Shown: piece by piece, positions 8,150 to 19,238 of the stretch
Numbering within the stretch: the stretch's first letter is position 1
Layout of the letters: each line of letters opens with the position of its first letter
Source of the DNA: an uncultured Sphingomonadaceae bacterium
GTDB taxonomy: Bacteria; Pseudomonadota; Alphaproteobacteria; Sphingomonadales; Sphingomonadaceae
NCBI GenBank assembly: GCA_947499975.1
Contig: CANMQE010000001.1
Span: forward strand, 1,400,899-1,464,898
Reading direction: 5' to 3'
Length of the DNA: 64,000 bases
Translations under genes and position numbers: made by a program
The notes under the pieces: generated by a model
Told to the model about the DNA's origin: nothing
Databases searched by the model: none
What the model saw: the letters and a program-made list of their open reading frames with translations, nothing else

Positions 8150-8392
8150 TCAGCCCTGTTGCTTGGACTCGCTATCCTTCTGCCCCTGCTCCATCTGCAG
8201 ATTGGTCGCATGCGACTTGCCGCCATCGACCTGCTTCGTTTCGTAGCTGTAGCGCTGGTCGGCCTTGGGTTCCTGGCCTTCCTGCTGCAGATCCGCCTTG
8301 TTGAAGGGGAGCGCGTCTCCGCCCTTCTCCGGCGTGATCATGCCGCTGCCCTTGTTGTTGTCGTAGGATTTGATCTTGCCTGAATGGGCCAT
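8150..8392 (-). CDS. Divergent cold-shock-domain protein
   Basis: An 80-residue protein with the size and strand pattern of a cold-shock domain (SGKIKSYDNNKGSGMITPEK ... DALPFNKADLQ ... YETKQVDGGKSHATNL) and a Gln/Lys/Glu-rich tail. The RNA-binding residues of RNP1 (KG-F/Y-GFI becomes KGSGMI) and RNP2 (FVH becomes PFN) are changed, so nucleic-acid stacking by aromatics should be weak. AGAGGAT precedes ATG 8392. It may bind something else or have lost binding; the fold assignment itself is fairly safe. Confidence 0.75.
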   Translation of the reverse strand: MAHSGKIKSYDNNKGSGMITPEKGGDALPFNKADLQQEGQEPKADQRYSYETKQVDGGKSHATNLQMEQGQKDSESKQQG

Positions 8393-8459
8393 GTTAGGAT
8401 CCTCTGTCATTATGCGGGCAGCCAAAATCGGCCGCTTGTTCGCGGGCTAAGAGGCGTAA

Positions 8460-8620
8460 AAGATAGAAATGAGGAAGTTGAAGCCCTCTAAACCGTCGAT
8501 TTCGACTGGTAGCACTGAAATATAGATGGTTATCAATTCTGATATTTCAATATTGATCAGGTTTTTGATAATTCGTTTCATCGCATTTATCAGTAATGCA
8601 GAAATAAAGCGCTATATACA
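8460..8620. other. AT-rich island
   Basis: About 160 bases with far lower GC than the surroundings, including GATATTTCAATATTGATC and runs of T and A. It lies between the divergent cold-shock gene and a small basic-protein gene and probably holds their promoters. No coding frame with a start site is convincing. Confidence 0.5.
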
Positions 8621-8653
8621 GCAATGGGCATCCCGCTCACATTGGAACAGAAA

Positions 8654-8785
8654 ATGGCCAAGGGTCAAAGCAAGAAGAGCCGCGAAGAGCGAAAGCCGAA
8701 AAAGGTGAAGATCAAGACCAACGCGTCCAACCCCAGCGAGAAGCCGGGATCGATAAAGGGCCTCCAGAACATGAAGAACAGCTAG
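8654..8785 (+). CDS. Small basic protein, 43 residues
   Basis: A short frame: MAKGQSKKSREERKPKKVKI then TNASNPSEKPGSIKGLQNMKNS. It is very Lys-rich and may be disordered. Short MAKGQ...RKPK proteins are known as conserved hypotheticals in proteobacteria. GGAACAG lies before ATG 8654; an in-frame ATG at 8624 would add ten residues. A hairpin follows downstream. Confidence 0.6.
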   Translation: MAKGQSKKSREERKPKKVKIKTNASNPSEKPGSIKGLQNMKNS

Positions 8786-8847
8786 GGCCGGACGCGCTGA
8801 CTGGCCTTGCTGCCTTACATGGCCAAGATTGACGGGCGTTCGGTGAT

Positions 8848-8900
8848 GGGCCTGCCGTACTTCGCTCCCGATGGAAGCGAAGCAGGAGGCAGGCCCTTTC
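8848..8900 (+). terminator. Hairpin terminator after the small basic gene
   Basis: Outer stem GGGCCTGCC / GGCAGGCCC (8848-8856 with 8888-8896) enclosing an inner CTTCGCT / AGCGAAG stem, followed by TTTC on the plus strand. It also lies just past the thiC stop and may serve both genes. Confidence 0.6.
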
Positions 8901-8907
8901 ACGTTGC

Positions 8908-11307
<2,400 letters not shown>

Positions 11308-11434
11308 TCATTTTCGCCGCGTTTGGCAAATATTCAGCTGTGAACCGCTCCACTGCCGGCAAGCTTGTGCACCGCGCCACAATCTTTATGCACCGCCCGA
11401 ATTATCGCCCCAACCGCCGACCACCGGAGCCGAG

Positions 11435-13033
11435 ATGACCGAATTCCCGACCCCCACCGCCCAGCACGAGAAAGGCAAGCGCAATGCCTTCACCCGGTTC
11501 CTGGACGGGGTGGAATGGCTGGGCAATCTGCTGCCGCACCCGGTCACGCTGTTTGCCCTGCTGGCGCTGGGTATCGTGCTGCTTTCGGGCCTGATGGGCT
11601 GGATGGGCGTGGCGGTGGAAGACCCGCGGCCCGCCGGATCGCCCAATGTGGCGGAAGACGGCATGATCCGCGCGGTCAGCCTGATGAACGGCGACGGCCT
11701 GCGACGCATCTTTACTGGCCTGGTGGACAATTTCACCAGCTTTGCCCCGCTGGGCGTGGTGCTGGTGGCGATGCTGGGCGTGGGCGTTGCGGAAAAATCC
11801 GGCCTGCTGTCCGCCGCCGTCCGCTCCATGGTTCTGGGCGCGCCGCCAAAGCTGGTGACGGTGGCCATCGTTTTCGCCGGCATCATCTCGAACACCGCCA
11901 GCGAAGTGGGCTACGTCGTGCTCATCCCGCTGGGCGGCGCGATCTATTACGCGCTGGGCCGCCATCCACTGGCGGGCATGGCGGCGGCCTTTGCCGGTGT
12001 GTCGGGCGGCTACAGCGCCAATCTGCTGATCGGCACGATCGACCCGCTGCTGGCCGGTATCACGCAGGAAGCCGCGCAGCTGATCGACCCGGAATACACC
12101 GTGCTGGCCACGGCCAACTGGTATTTCATGTTCGTCTCCACCTTCCTTGTTGCAGGCATCGGCTCGCTGGTGTCGATCTATATCGTGGAGCCGAAGCTGG
12201 GGCCGTACAATCCGGAAAAAGCGGATCCCGACGTGCTGGACGAAGGCATGATGCAGCCGCTGACCGATACGGAACGCAAGGGCTTGCGCTGGGCGGGTAT
12301 CACGCTGCTGGGCGTGCTGGCCCTGATGGCGCTGACGCTGGTTCCCGAATGGGGCGTGCTGCGCAACGCGGAAACAGGCGACCGGATGGATTCGCCCTTC
12401 TTCGATGGCTTCGTGGTGTGGATCCTGATCTTCTTCATCGCGATCGGTTATGCCTATGGCCGCGCCACGGGTTCGATGAAGACGGACCGGGACGTGATCG
12501 ATGCGATGTCCGCCGCACTGGGCGCGCTTGGCCTCTATATCGTGCTGGTGTTCTTCGCCGCGCAGTTCGTGGCGTTCTTCGGCTGGACCAATCTTGGCGC
12601 GATCACTGCCGTTACGGGCGCCAATTTCCTGGTCGAAAGCGGGATGACGGGGCCGGTGGTGTTCTTCGCCTTCATCGCCATTTGCGCGCTCATCAACCTT
12701 TCGCTGGGTTCGGCATCGGCGCAATGGGCGGTTACGGCCCCCATCTTCGTGCCCATGCTGATGCTGATCGGCTATTCGCCCGAAGTTATCCAGGCGGCCT
12801 ATCGCATCGGCGATTCCACCACCAATATCATCACCCCGATGATGAGCTATTTCGGGCTGATCCTGGCGTGGGCCACCCGCTATCAGAAGGATCTGGGCGT
12901 CGGCACGCTGATCGCGATGATGCTGCCCTACACCATCTTCTTCATCACCGCGTGGAGCGTGTTCTTCTACCTCTGGACCTTCGTGTTCGGCCTGCCGGTG
13001 GGGCCGGGCTCGCCCACGCTCTACAACCCGTAG
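11435..13033 (+). CDS. AbgT family transporter
   Basis: A 532-residue inner-membrane protein with about 11 helices and the AbgT-family signatures: N-terminal FLDGVEWLGNLLPHP, NTASEVGYVVLIPLG, and the conserved late segment SLGSASAQWAVTAPIFVP with YRIGDSTTNIITPMMSYFG. Members carry p-aminobenzoyl-glutamate into cells or export sulfonamides; direction is not told by sequence. GGAG lies ahead of ATG 11435. No abgA/abgB hydrolase is nearby, which fits an export or scavenging role equally. A 7-bp hairpin without T-run follows the stop. Confidence 0.95.
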   Translation: MTEFPTPTAQHEKGKRNAFTRFLDGVEWLGNLLPHPVTLFALLALGIVLLSGLMGWMGVAVEDPRPAGSPNVAEDGMIRAVSLMNGDGLRRIFTGLVDNFTSFAPLGVVLVAMLGVGVAEKSGLLSAAVRSMVLGAPPKLVTVAIVFAGIISNTASEVGYVVLIPLGGAIYYALGRHPLAGMAAAFAGVSGGYSANLLIGTIDPLLAGITQEAAQLIDPEYTVLATANWYFMFVSTFLVAGIGSLVSIYIVEPKLGPYNPEKADPDVLDEGMMQPLTDTERKGLRWAGITLLGVLALMALTLVPEWGVLRNAETGDRMDSPFFDGFVVWILIFFIAIGYAYGRATGSMKTDRDVIDAMSAALGALGLYIVLVFFAAQFVAFFGWTNLGAITAVTGANFLVESGMTGPVVFFAFIAICALINLSLGSASAQWAVTAPIFVPMLMLIGYSPEVIQAAYRIGDSTTNIITPMMSYFGLILAWATRYQKDLGVGTLIAMMLPYTIFFITAWSVFFYLWTFVFGLPVGPGSPTLYNP

Positions 13034-13118
13034 CGCAGGGCGGCATCCGCGCGCAGGCGGGACAATCCCGCCCGGTGAAGGTATTGTGCATCGCGACGGG
13101 GGAAGAAGGAGAGAACCC

Positions 13119-13538
13119 ATGCGTTTTTCTGCAGCGCGTATCACTGCCGCCCTTGCGGCGCTTGCCCTGCCAGCCGCCGCCATCCCCACCATCACCTGGG
13201 CCCATCACGGCTGGGGCTGGACCGAGGACGAGGAAAGCCGTCTCGACGGCGAAATCGTGACGATCAGTTTCGGTAACCCGCACATGCATCTCCAGCTTGA
13301 GCGTGAGCGCAGCGGTTTCGGTGGCCGCGAGACCTGGGAAGTGGACCTGTCCCCGCCCATCGTGGCCAGCCGCTCCGGCTTCGGCGCGGAACATGCCGGG
13401 CCGGGCGATACCGTGTCGCTGACGGGCCACCGCGCCCGCGACGAGGATACGCTGGCCTTCAAGGCCGAGACGATCACGGTGCGCGGCCGGACCTTCGATG
13501 TCTATCCGCAGCGCGAAAAGGCGCTCCAGCCGGAATAG
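13119..13538 (+). CDS. DUF6152-type secreted protein
   Basis: A 139-residue protein with a signal peptide ending near AAAIPTITWA, then HHGWGW and an OB-like strand pattern (LDGEIVTISFGNPHMHLQLE ... DTVSLTGHRARDE). The HHGW...NPH pattern is that of DUF6152 proteins, thought to be periplasmic; role unknown. AAGGAG precedes ATG 13119. It is 85 bases behind the AbgT gene in the same direction. Confidence 0.75.
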   Translation: MRFSAARITAALAALALPAAAIPTITWAHHGWGWTEDEESRLDGEIVTISFGNPHMHLQLERERSGFGGRETWEVDLSPPIVASRSGFGAEHAGPGDTVSLTGHRARDEDTLAFKAETITVRGRTFDVYPQREKALQPE

Positions 13539-13588
13539 CCGCGATGCCCCTCCCATTCCCGGATGCAGCGGGCTAGGGAGCGTGCACC

Positions 13589-14209
13589 ATGACCATGCTT
13601 TATCGCCTTGATGCCGATGCGGCGGCCATCGGGCGGACCTTCGGCGTGGAAACAGGCGGCGATCCGTGGACGGGTGGCCATGTCGCGCCGCAGGGTTTTG
13701 CCCCTGTCATCACCGCGGGGCGCGAATTCATCGCCGGGCCGGGCACTTCGCGCCAGCCGTGGCGCATGGTGCCGCGCATCTGGGGCGTGCCGCCGCCGCC
13801 GACCGCGCCCGATGCCGCGCGCCCGGTGCTGAGCGTGCGCAACACCGATAGCCCGTTCTGGATCGGCAATTTGCGCAATCCCGAATTTCGCTGCCTGGTG
13901 CCCGCCACCAGCTTCATGGAATGGGGCCGCGTGGGGCCGGACGGGAAGCGCCGCCAGCACTGGTTCGCCTGCGCGGATCAGAAGGTGTTCGCCATGGCAG
14001 CCGTGTGGAAGGATAGCGAAGTGCCCGGCTTCGCCTTGCTGACAGCCCCGCCCAATGCGGAACTGAAAGGCGCGGGCCGTGATGGCATGCCCACCATCCT
14101 GCCGCCCGAACGCGGGGCGTGGGCCACGTGGCTGCACGGCGGCTGGGACAGGGCCAGCGCAATGATAGCGCCCTATTCATCCAGCCTGATGCGGCAGGTG
14201 GAACGCTAG
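13589..14209 (+). CDS. SRAP-family protein lacking the catalytic Cys2
   Basis: A 206-residue relative of SOS-response-associated peptidases (YedK/HMCES), which shield abasic sites by a covalent bond from Cys2. The body is recognisable: PWRMVPRIWG, RNPEFRCLVPATSFMEWG, AMAAVWKD and the late PTILPPERGAWATWL. The start reads MTMLYR instead of MCGR, and the late His of the HDRMP motif is changed (GRDGMPTIL). A stop codon upstream in frame excludes a longer start with Cys. The Glu of FMEW is kept. Probably not a DNA-protein crosslinker in the usual way. Confidence 0.85.
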   Translation: MTMLYRLDADAAAIGRTFGVETGGDPWTGGHVAPQGFAPVITAGREFIAGPGTSRQPWRMVPRIWGVPPPPTAPDAARPVLSVRNTDSPFWIGNLRNPEFRCLVPATSFMEWGRVGPDGKRRQHWFACADQKVFAMAAVWKDSEVPGFALLTAPPNAELKGAGRDGMPTILPPERGAWATWLHGGWDRASAMIAPYSSSLMRQVER

Positions 14210-14608
14210 CTAGAAGCGCAGCACCGCCGCGCACACCAGCGCAAGGCCAATCGCGGCGGCAAACAGCGCCCATACGCGGTTCACCGCGCCCATCATCGCG
14301 CTGGCAAGGTGGAGAAAGGGCCGCCCGAACGCCAGGATCACCACGCCTTCCAGCACCATGCCGCCGCCCATTACGGTGATGACTATGGCAAGCCAGTCCG
14401 CCGGATCATACGGGTTCACCAGGTAGATCGCCGCCCCCAGTGCCAGCACCACGATGCCGGTCAGGAAACGCAGCGCCTCGCTCTTCTCGAACCCCTCCAG
14501 CATGGCTGCCCAGCTACCCGGCGATCGCAATTCGCCCACCGCCGCCGCCAGCGCATAAAGCCCGGTGAACAGCGCGATCCATGCAGGTATATCCTGTCCC
14601 TCTGCCAT
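14210..14608 (-). CDS. Hypothetical four-helix membrane protein
   Basis: A 132-residue protein with four membrane helices (about 9-25, 47-63, 72-93, 107-130). Features of note are FEKSEALRFLTGIVVLALG and GRPFLHLASAMMG. I do not recognise the family with certainty. AGGAGGAAAG sits before ATG 14608. It converges on the SRAP gene with adjoining stops. Confidence 0.65.
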   Translation of the reverse strand: MAEGQDIPAWIALFTGLYALAAAVGELRSPGSWAAMLEGFEKSEALRFLTGIVVLALGAAIYLVNPYDPADWLAIVITVMGGGMVLEGVVILAFGRPFLHLASAMMGAVNRVWALFAAAIGLALVCAAVLRF

Positions 14609-14866
14609 TACCTTTCCTCCTCTGCCCGCAGGGTAAACCTTCGCCTTTGCAAACGCCAGTGGATGCCGCGCGGGCGGTGCAGATCGACCACAGCATGTTC
14701 CTGCGCGGCACCCACGCCCGGCTTCTCACGCAAACGAAGCGGAACTTGGCCAACGGCTGGGCGATGGCGCACCACGCTCTGGCCCAAATGCGGCATTTGC
14801 GCTGCGGCGTGCGTTCGCTATGAAAGGTTGCAATTGAAACGGATAACAAAGGGATACGCCACACAC

Positions 14867-16897
14867 ATGACGCTTCTACGATCTGCCTTGCTGGCATCTG
14901 CACTGACCTTGCCCGCCACGCCTGCCCTCGCCCGCGACATGACGCCGCAGGACGTTGCGCGCGTGGAATACACCGGCACCATTGCCGTCTCGCAGGATGG
15001 CAGCCAGGTGGCCTATACCCGCGTTCACCGCCCCGACGTCACCATCGGTGAAGAGAACGGCACCGCGAACCAGCAGCTTTTCCTGGCCGATGGCGCGATG
15101 GACGTACGCGCCTATCTTCCCGAGGACATGAGCGTGTCCTCCATCGGCTTTACGCCCGACGGATCGATGGCCACCTTCCTGTGGACCGACGAGGATGACG
15201 ACCGGGCCGTATGGGGCATTCCGGTAAACGGCGGCGCCTATCGCAAGATTGCCGGCGTGGAAGATGCGTCGGTCGGCAGCTACGCCTTCTCGCCCGATGG
15301 CAGCCAGGTCTACATGCTGGTGTCTGCCGCGCCCGATGAGGATCGCGATGCGGAAGCCGACGATGGCTTCAATGCCGTGGTGTACGAGGAGGAATTCCGC
15401 TTCAACCGCATGCTCGTGGCCGATGCTTCGGGCATGATGGTGGACGAGAACCCCCGCGAGATCGAAGTTCCGGGCTATGTCAGCTCCTTCGCGCTGGCCC
15501 CCAATGGCCGCACCGCGATGATCGTGACCGCGCCTTCCCCGCTGGTGGATGATTCGCTCACCTCGCAGCGCGTCAATTTCCTCGATCTCGCCAGCGGCGG
15601 CCTGACCGTGGTGGAAACGCCGGGCAAGCTGGGCGACGTGGAATTCTCTCCCGATTCCTCGCAGATCTCGATGGTTGCCGGTGTGGACGAGAACGATCCC
15701 GCCGCCACCACGCTGCACCTGGTGGATGTTGCCACCGGCGAATATCGCGCGCTGAACGAAGGCGCGGCAGAAGCAGTGGTGGATGCCGAGTGGATGTCCG
15801 ACGGGCGGCTTGCCGCCGTGGTGCATGTGGGCGCGCAGAGCCGCCTGCGTTTCTATGGCGCCGATGGGCAGGAGCAGCGCGAGTTCGATCCGGGCGACCT
15901 GATCCTCACCAGTCTGGAACAGGGCGGCAATCGCCTGGTGGTGGAAGCCAACTCGCCCACGCACCCCAACGAATTGTTCGCCTTCAATCGCGGCGAATTC
16001 ACCCGCTGGACCGACAGCAACCCGTGGCTGGCCGATATCGATTTCGCGCCGCAACGCACCTACACCTTTACCGCCAGCGATGGCACGCCCATCGAAGGCG
16101 TCCTGATCGAACCGCTGGGCGGCGTGCCTGCGGGCGGCGCACCGCTGATCATGGATGTGCACGGCGGGCCCGAAGCGCATGAGAGCAACGGCTGGGTCAC
16201 CAATTACTCCGGCCCCGGACAGGTTGCCGCAGCGAAGGGCTATGCCGTGTTCCTGCCCAACTATCGCGGCTCCACCGCTTATGGCACCGCTTTCTCCAAG
16301 GAACATTCGGGCAATTACACCGATCCCGAATTCCGCGATCTGGTGGATGCAAAATACGCGCTGGCGGCAGAAGGCATCGCCGATCCGGAGCGTGTGGGCA
16401 TCACCGGCGGCTCCTACGGCGGTTATGCCACGGCATGGTCTTCCACCTACAATTCGGAAGAATTTGCCGCAGGCGTGATGTTCGTGGGCATTTCCAACCA
16501 GATCAGCAAGGTGGGCACGGGCGACATTCCCAACGAGATGTATCTCGTCCACGCGCGCCAGTGGCCTTGGGAAGATTGGCAGAACTTCCTTGAGGTCAGC
16601 CCGATCTATTATACCGACCGTGCGGATACGCCGCTGCTGATCATGCACGGCACCGCCGATACGCGTGTGGATCCGGGCCAGAGCCTGGAGCTGTATCGCT
16701 ATATCAAGCTGCGCCGTCCGGACACGCCGCTGCGCCATGTGCAGTATCCGGGCGAAGGACACGGCAACGCCCGCGCCGCCGCGCAATATGATTACAATTT
16801 GCGGATGATGCGCTGGTTCGACACCTATCTGAAGACGGGCGACCGTGATGCGGCCCTGCCGCCCGCGCGCCCCGATCTGATGATCGAGGAAGACTGA
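14867..16897 (+). CDS. S9 family prolyl-oligopeptidase-like peptidase
   Basis: A 676-residue secreted serine peptidase. Order: signal peptide (about 1-23), a beta-propeller built of blades such as SPDGSQVYML and SPDSSQISMV (about 30-390), then an alpha/beta-hydrolase domain. The catalytic triad is visible: Ser in GITGGSYGGYAT, Asp in HGTADTRVDPGQS, His in GEGHGNAR. Members cleave short peptides, often as dipeptidyl or acylaminoacyl peptidases, in the periplasm. Start 14867 begins the signal peptide; the frame runs open far upstream. A terminator follows. Confidence 0.93.
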   Translation: MTLLRSALLASALTLPATPALARDMTPQDVARVEYTGTIAVSQDGSQVAYTRVHRPDVTIGEENGTANQQLFLADGAMDVRAYLPEDMSVSSIGFTPDGSMATFLWTDEDDDRAVWGIPVNGGAYRKIAGVEDASVGSYAFSPDGSQVYMLVSAAPDEDRDAEADDGFNAVVYEEEFRFNRMLVADASGMMVDENPREIEVPGYVSSFALAPNGRTAMIVTAPSPLVDDSLTSQRVNFLDLASGGLTVVETPGKLGDVEFSPDSSQISMVAGVDENDPAATTLHLVDVATGEYRALNEGAAEAVVDAEWMSDGRLAAVVHVGAQSRLRFYGADGQEQREFDPGDLILTSLEQGGNRLVVEANSPTHPNELFAFNRGEFTRWTDSNPWLADIDFAPQRTYTFTASDGTPIEGVLIEPLGGVPAGGAPLIMDVHGGPEAHESNGWVTNYSGPGQVAAAKGYAVFLPNYRGSTAYGTAFSKEHSGNYTDPEFRDLVDAKYALAAEGIADPERVGITGGSYGGYATAWSSTYNSEEFAAGVMFVGISNQISKVGTGDIPNEMYLVHARQWPWEDWQNFLEVSPIYYTDRADTPLLIMHGTADTRVDPGQSLELYRYIKLRRPDTPLRHVQYPGEGHGNARAAAQYDYNLRMMRWFDTYLKTGDRDAALPPARPDLMIEED

Positions 16898-16922
16898 ACC
16901 AAGCGATCCTGATTGAGGACAG

Positions 16923-16958
16923 AAAAGGGGAGGCAACCAGCGGGTTGCCTCCCCTTTT
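16923..16958. terminator. Bidirectional terminator
   Basis: Perfect 16-bp inverted repeat (AAAAGGGGAGGCAACC / GGTTGCCTCCCCTTTT) with a 4-base loop (AGCG). A-run and T-run flank the stem, so it works for the S9 peptidase (plus) and the MipA gene (minus), whose stops lie on either side. Confidence 0.9.
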
Positions 16959-16992
16959 TACTATCGTGCAACAATGACCCTAGCAGGCGTTG

Positions 16993-17895
16993 TCAGAACG
17001 TGTAGCCGATGCCGACAGCGCCCAGGAACTGGTCCTTGCTGCCGCGAAGATCAGTGAAGGGTGTATCCTTGGCATCGCCCAGCACGCGGGAATATCCGCC
17101 AACGACGATCAGGCCGAGGCCGCCGTTGGTAAGATCTCCATCCAGATCAAACCCCAGCAGCAGGTTTACGCCTGCATTGGTGAAGCCGCTGCCTTCTGGC
17201 TGGAATTCGGGCAGCATGTCCCCCACGGAAGAACCGATGAAGTCGGCATCTTCAACGCGGAAGTAATAGTTCTGGAAGCTCTCGTCCGCCCATTCCGCCG
17301 AAACGGAGAGACTGGCGATCATGGAACGGCTGAGCGGGGTGAAATAGCTGATAGAGGGTGACACCACCACGCCATCATGCGCGCCGTTTATGTCCCACAG
17401 CACATCTGTGCTGACAGTCAGGCTGTCATAGGGGTTAAGCACCTTGGGGAAGCTGACGCCGGCCGTCGGGCCGACCTCGATTGCGCGATCCAGCTCGCCA
17501 TACTGCTCCACGATCTCGTCCTCGATCTGCTGGGCGCGATTGGACCGCAGGCGGCCCGCGACACCAAGATCGAAACCCACGCCTTCCGCTGGGTCCTGGA
17601 TGAAATCCAGCTTCAGGCCCGCAGCGCGCGGAGAGATATCCACCCCGCCGAGCGAACCCTGCACGATGGGCAGCGCGTTGAAAACGTAATCGTCGGAACC
17701 TGTGTAGGACGGGCTGACGGCAACGCCTGCGCCCACGGAAAGGTAATCGCCGGAAAAGGCCGTGTTTTCCATGTCGATTTCGGGCGGCGCATTTTCGGGC
17801 GGATTGACCTCCTGCGCCATCGCAGGGGCCGCGCACATGGCGGCAAGGATCGCGCCGCAGGCAGTTGCGGTAAGATTGGCTGACTTGTTACTCAT
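16993..17895 (-). CDS. MipA/OmpV family outer-membrane protein (copy 1)
   Basis: A 300-residue beta-barrel with a signal peptide (cut after PAMA) and the OmpV pattern: LSVGAGVAVSPSYTGSDDYVF near the start, repeated amphipathic strands, and a final GIGYTF with terminal Phe. Family members are outer-membrane proteins; some scaffold peptidoglycan enzymes. AGGGAA lies before ATG 17895. A second, shorter member is at 33590-34381. It is divergent from crtY with 128 bases between. Confidence 0.9.
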   Translation of the reverse strand: MSNKSANLTATACGAILAAMCAAPAMAQEVNPPENAPPEIDMENTAFSGDYLSVGAGVAVSPSYTGSDDYVFNALPIVQGSLGGVDISPRAAGLKLDFIQDPAEGVGFDLGVAGRLRSNRAQQIEDEIVEQYGELDRAIEVGPTAGVSFPKVLNPYDSLTVSTDVLWDINGAHDGVVVSPSISYFTPLSRSMIASLSVSAEWADESFQNYYFRVEDADFIGSSVGDMLPEFQPEGSGFTNAGVNLLLGFDLDGDLTNGGLGLIVVGGYSRVLGDAKDTPFTDLRGSKDQFLGAVGIGYTF

Positions 17896-18023
17896 GAAAT
17901 TCCCTGTCCTGTTTTCCTCAGAACGGCAGGGGCAGCAGGCGGTTCCCCCATCCGGTTGCAAACCGATACCGGACCAAGGGCGGTGATTGCTTGCGCGCGG
18001 CAATCCGCTAATGCGCAAGGACA

Positions 18024-19238
18024 ATGAACGGACGCGACTGCGATATTGCCATTATCGGTGGCGGCCTTTCCGGCGGATTGATCGCGCTGGCCCTTGCCCG
18101 CCATCGCCCGGAACTGGCCGTGAAGCTGGTGGAGGCAGGCCCGGAACTGGGCGGAAATCATCGCTGGAGCTGGTTCGCCAGCGACCTTTCCGATGCAGGC
18201 ACGCAAGTGATGGAAGGCTTTCGCAAGGCCGAGTGGAACGGCGGATACGATGTCCGTTTCCCCAAGTATTCGCGGCATCTGCAAACCCCCTACAGGTCGC
18301 TCGACAGCGCGGATTTTGCCGAGGGGCTGCACCGCGATCTCGCCGCCGGCACCGTGATGACGGAATGCAAAGTTGCCGCGCTGGATGCAGGCGGCGTGGA
18401 TCTGGCCGATGGCACGCGCATCACCGCGCGCGCGGTGATCGATTGCCGCGGCTTTGCCCCGTCAGAACACCTGCGCGGCGGATGGCAGGTGTTCATGGGC
18501 CGCCACCTGCGCACGACGCAGCCGCACGGCGTGGAACACCCCACGATCATGGATGCCACCGTCGATCAGCTTGCCCCGCATGGCAATGGCGGGGCCTATC
18601 GCTTCGTCTACGTGCTGCCGCTGGGCGCGCATGACCTGTTTATCGAAGATACCTATTATGCCGACCGGCCGGATCTGGACCGGTCGCTGCTCTCGGCCCG
18701 GATAGACCAGTATCAGCAGCAGATGGGCTGGACGGGCGAACCGGTGGGTTTCGAAACCGGCGTGCTGCCTGTCATCACCGGCGCCGATTTCAGCGCCTTC
18801 CAGCGCCAGCACCGTGCCCCCGGCGTCGGCCTTGCCGGTGCGCGCGGGGGCTTCGTCCACCCGCTCACCAGCTATACCCTGCCTATCGCGGTGGAAATTG
18901 CTCTGTCCATCGCAGCCGATGCCGATCTGCCGGGCGAACAGATGGCAGCCAAGCTGGAAACGGCGGCCCGCCGACACTGGTCGGCCATGGGATACTACCG
19001 GTTCCTCGGCACGATGCTGTTCGGCGCAGCAGATCCGGCGGAACGATACAGGGTGTTCGAACGCTTCTATCGCCTGCCGGAAAACCTGGTCGAGCATTTC
19101 TACACCGGCCAATCCTCCCTGTCGGAAAAGGCGCGGGTGCTGATCGGCAAACCGCCCGTTCCCATCCACCGCGCCATCGCGGCGCTCGTTTCCTCGTCCC
19201 CTCCCCTCACCATTCCATCTCGCAAGGATTTCCAATGA
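18024..19238 (+). CDS. crtY: Lycopene beta-cyclase CrtY
   Basis: A 404-residue flavoprotein that closes both ends of lycopene to beta-carotene. The FAD-binding start IIGGGLSGGLIALALARHRP and PELGGNHRWSWFASDL are typical of CrtY. Further in are YRSLDSADFAEGL and EDTYYAD. AAGGACA precedes ATG 18024. First gene of a four-gene operon: its stop overlaps crtI by 4 bases (ATGA). In Erythrobacteraceae the product feeds hydroxylated or ketolated carotenoids; crtZ/crtW are not in this window. Confidence 0.95.
   Translation: MNGRDCDIAIIGGGLSGGLIALALARHRPELAVKLVEAGPELGGNHRWSWFASDLSDAGTQVMEGFRKAEWNGGYDVRFPKYSRHLQTPYRSLDSADFAEGLHRDLAAGTVMTECKVAALDAGGVDLADGTRITARAVIDCRGFAPSEHLRGGWQVFMGRHLRTTQPHGVEHPTIMDATVDQLAPHGNGGAYRFVYVLPLGAHDLFIEDTYYADRPDLDRSLLSARIDQYQQQMGWTGEPVGFETGVLPVITGADFSAFQRQHRAPGVGLAGARGGFVHPLTSYTLPIAVEIALSIAADADLPGEQMAAKLETAARRHWSAMGYYRFLGTMLFGAADPAERYRVFERFYRLPENLVEHFYTGQSSLSEKARVLIGKPPVPIHRAIAALVSSSPPLTIPSRKDFQ

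Noticed and set aside
14309..14866. Extension of the S9 peptidase gene by 186 residues
   Set aside because: The extension is antisense to a membrane-protein gene and would bury the signal peptide.
17953..17965. Inverted repeat CGGTT-GCA-AACCG between mipA and crtY as a carotenoid operator
   Set aside because: It is only 5 bp per arm and does not match the known light or oxygen regulator sites of carotenoid genes; left as chance.
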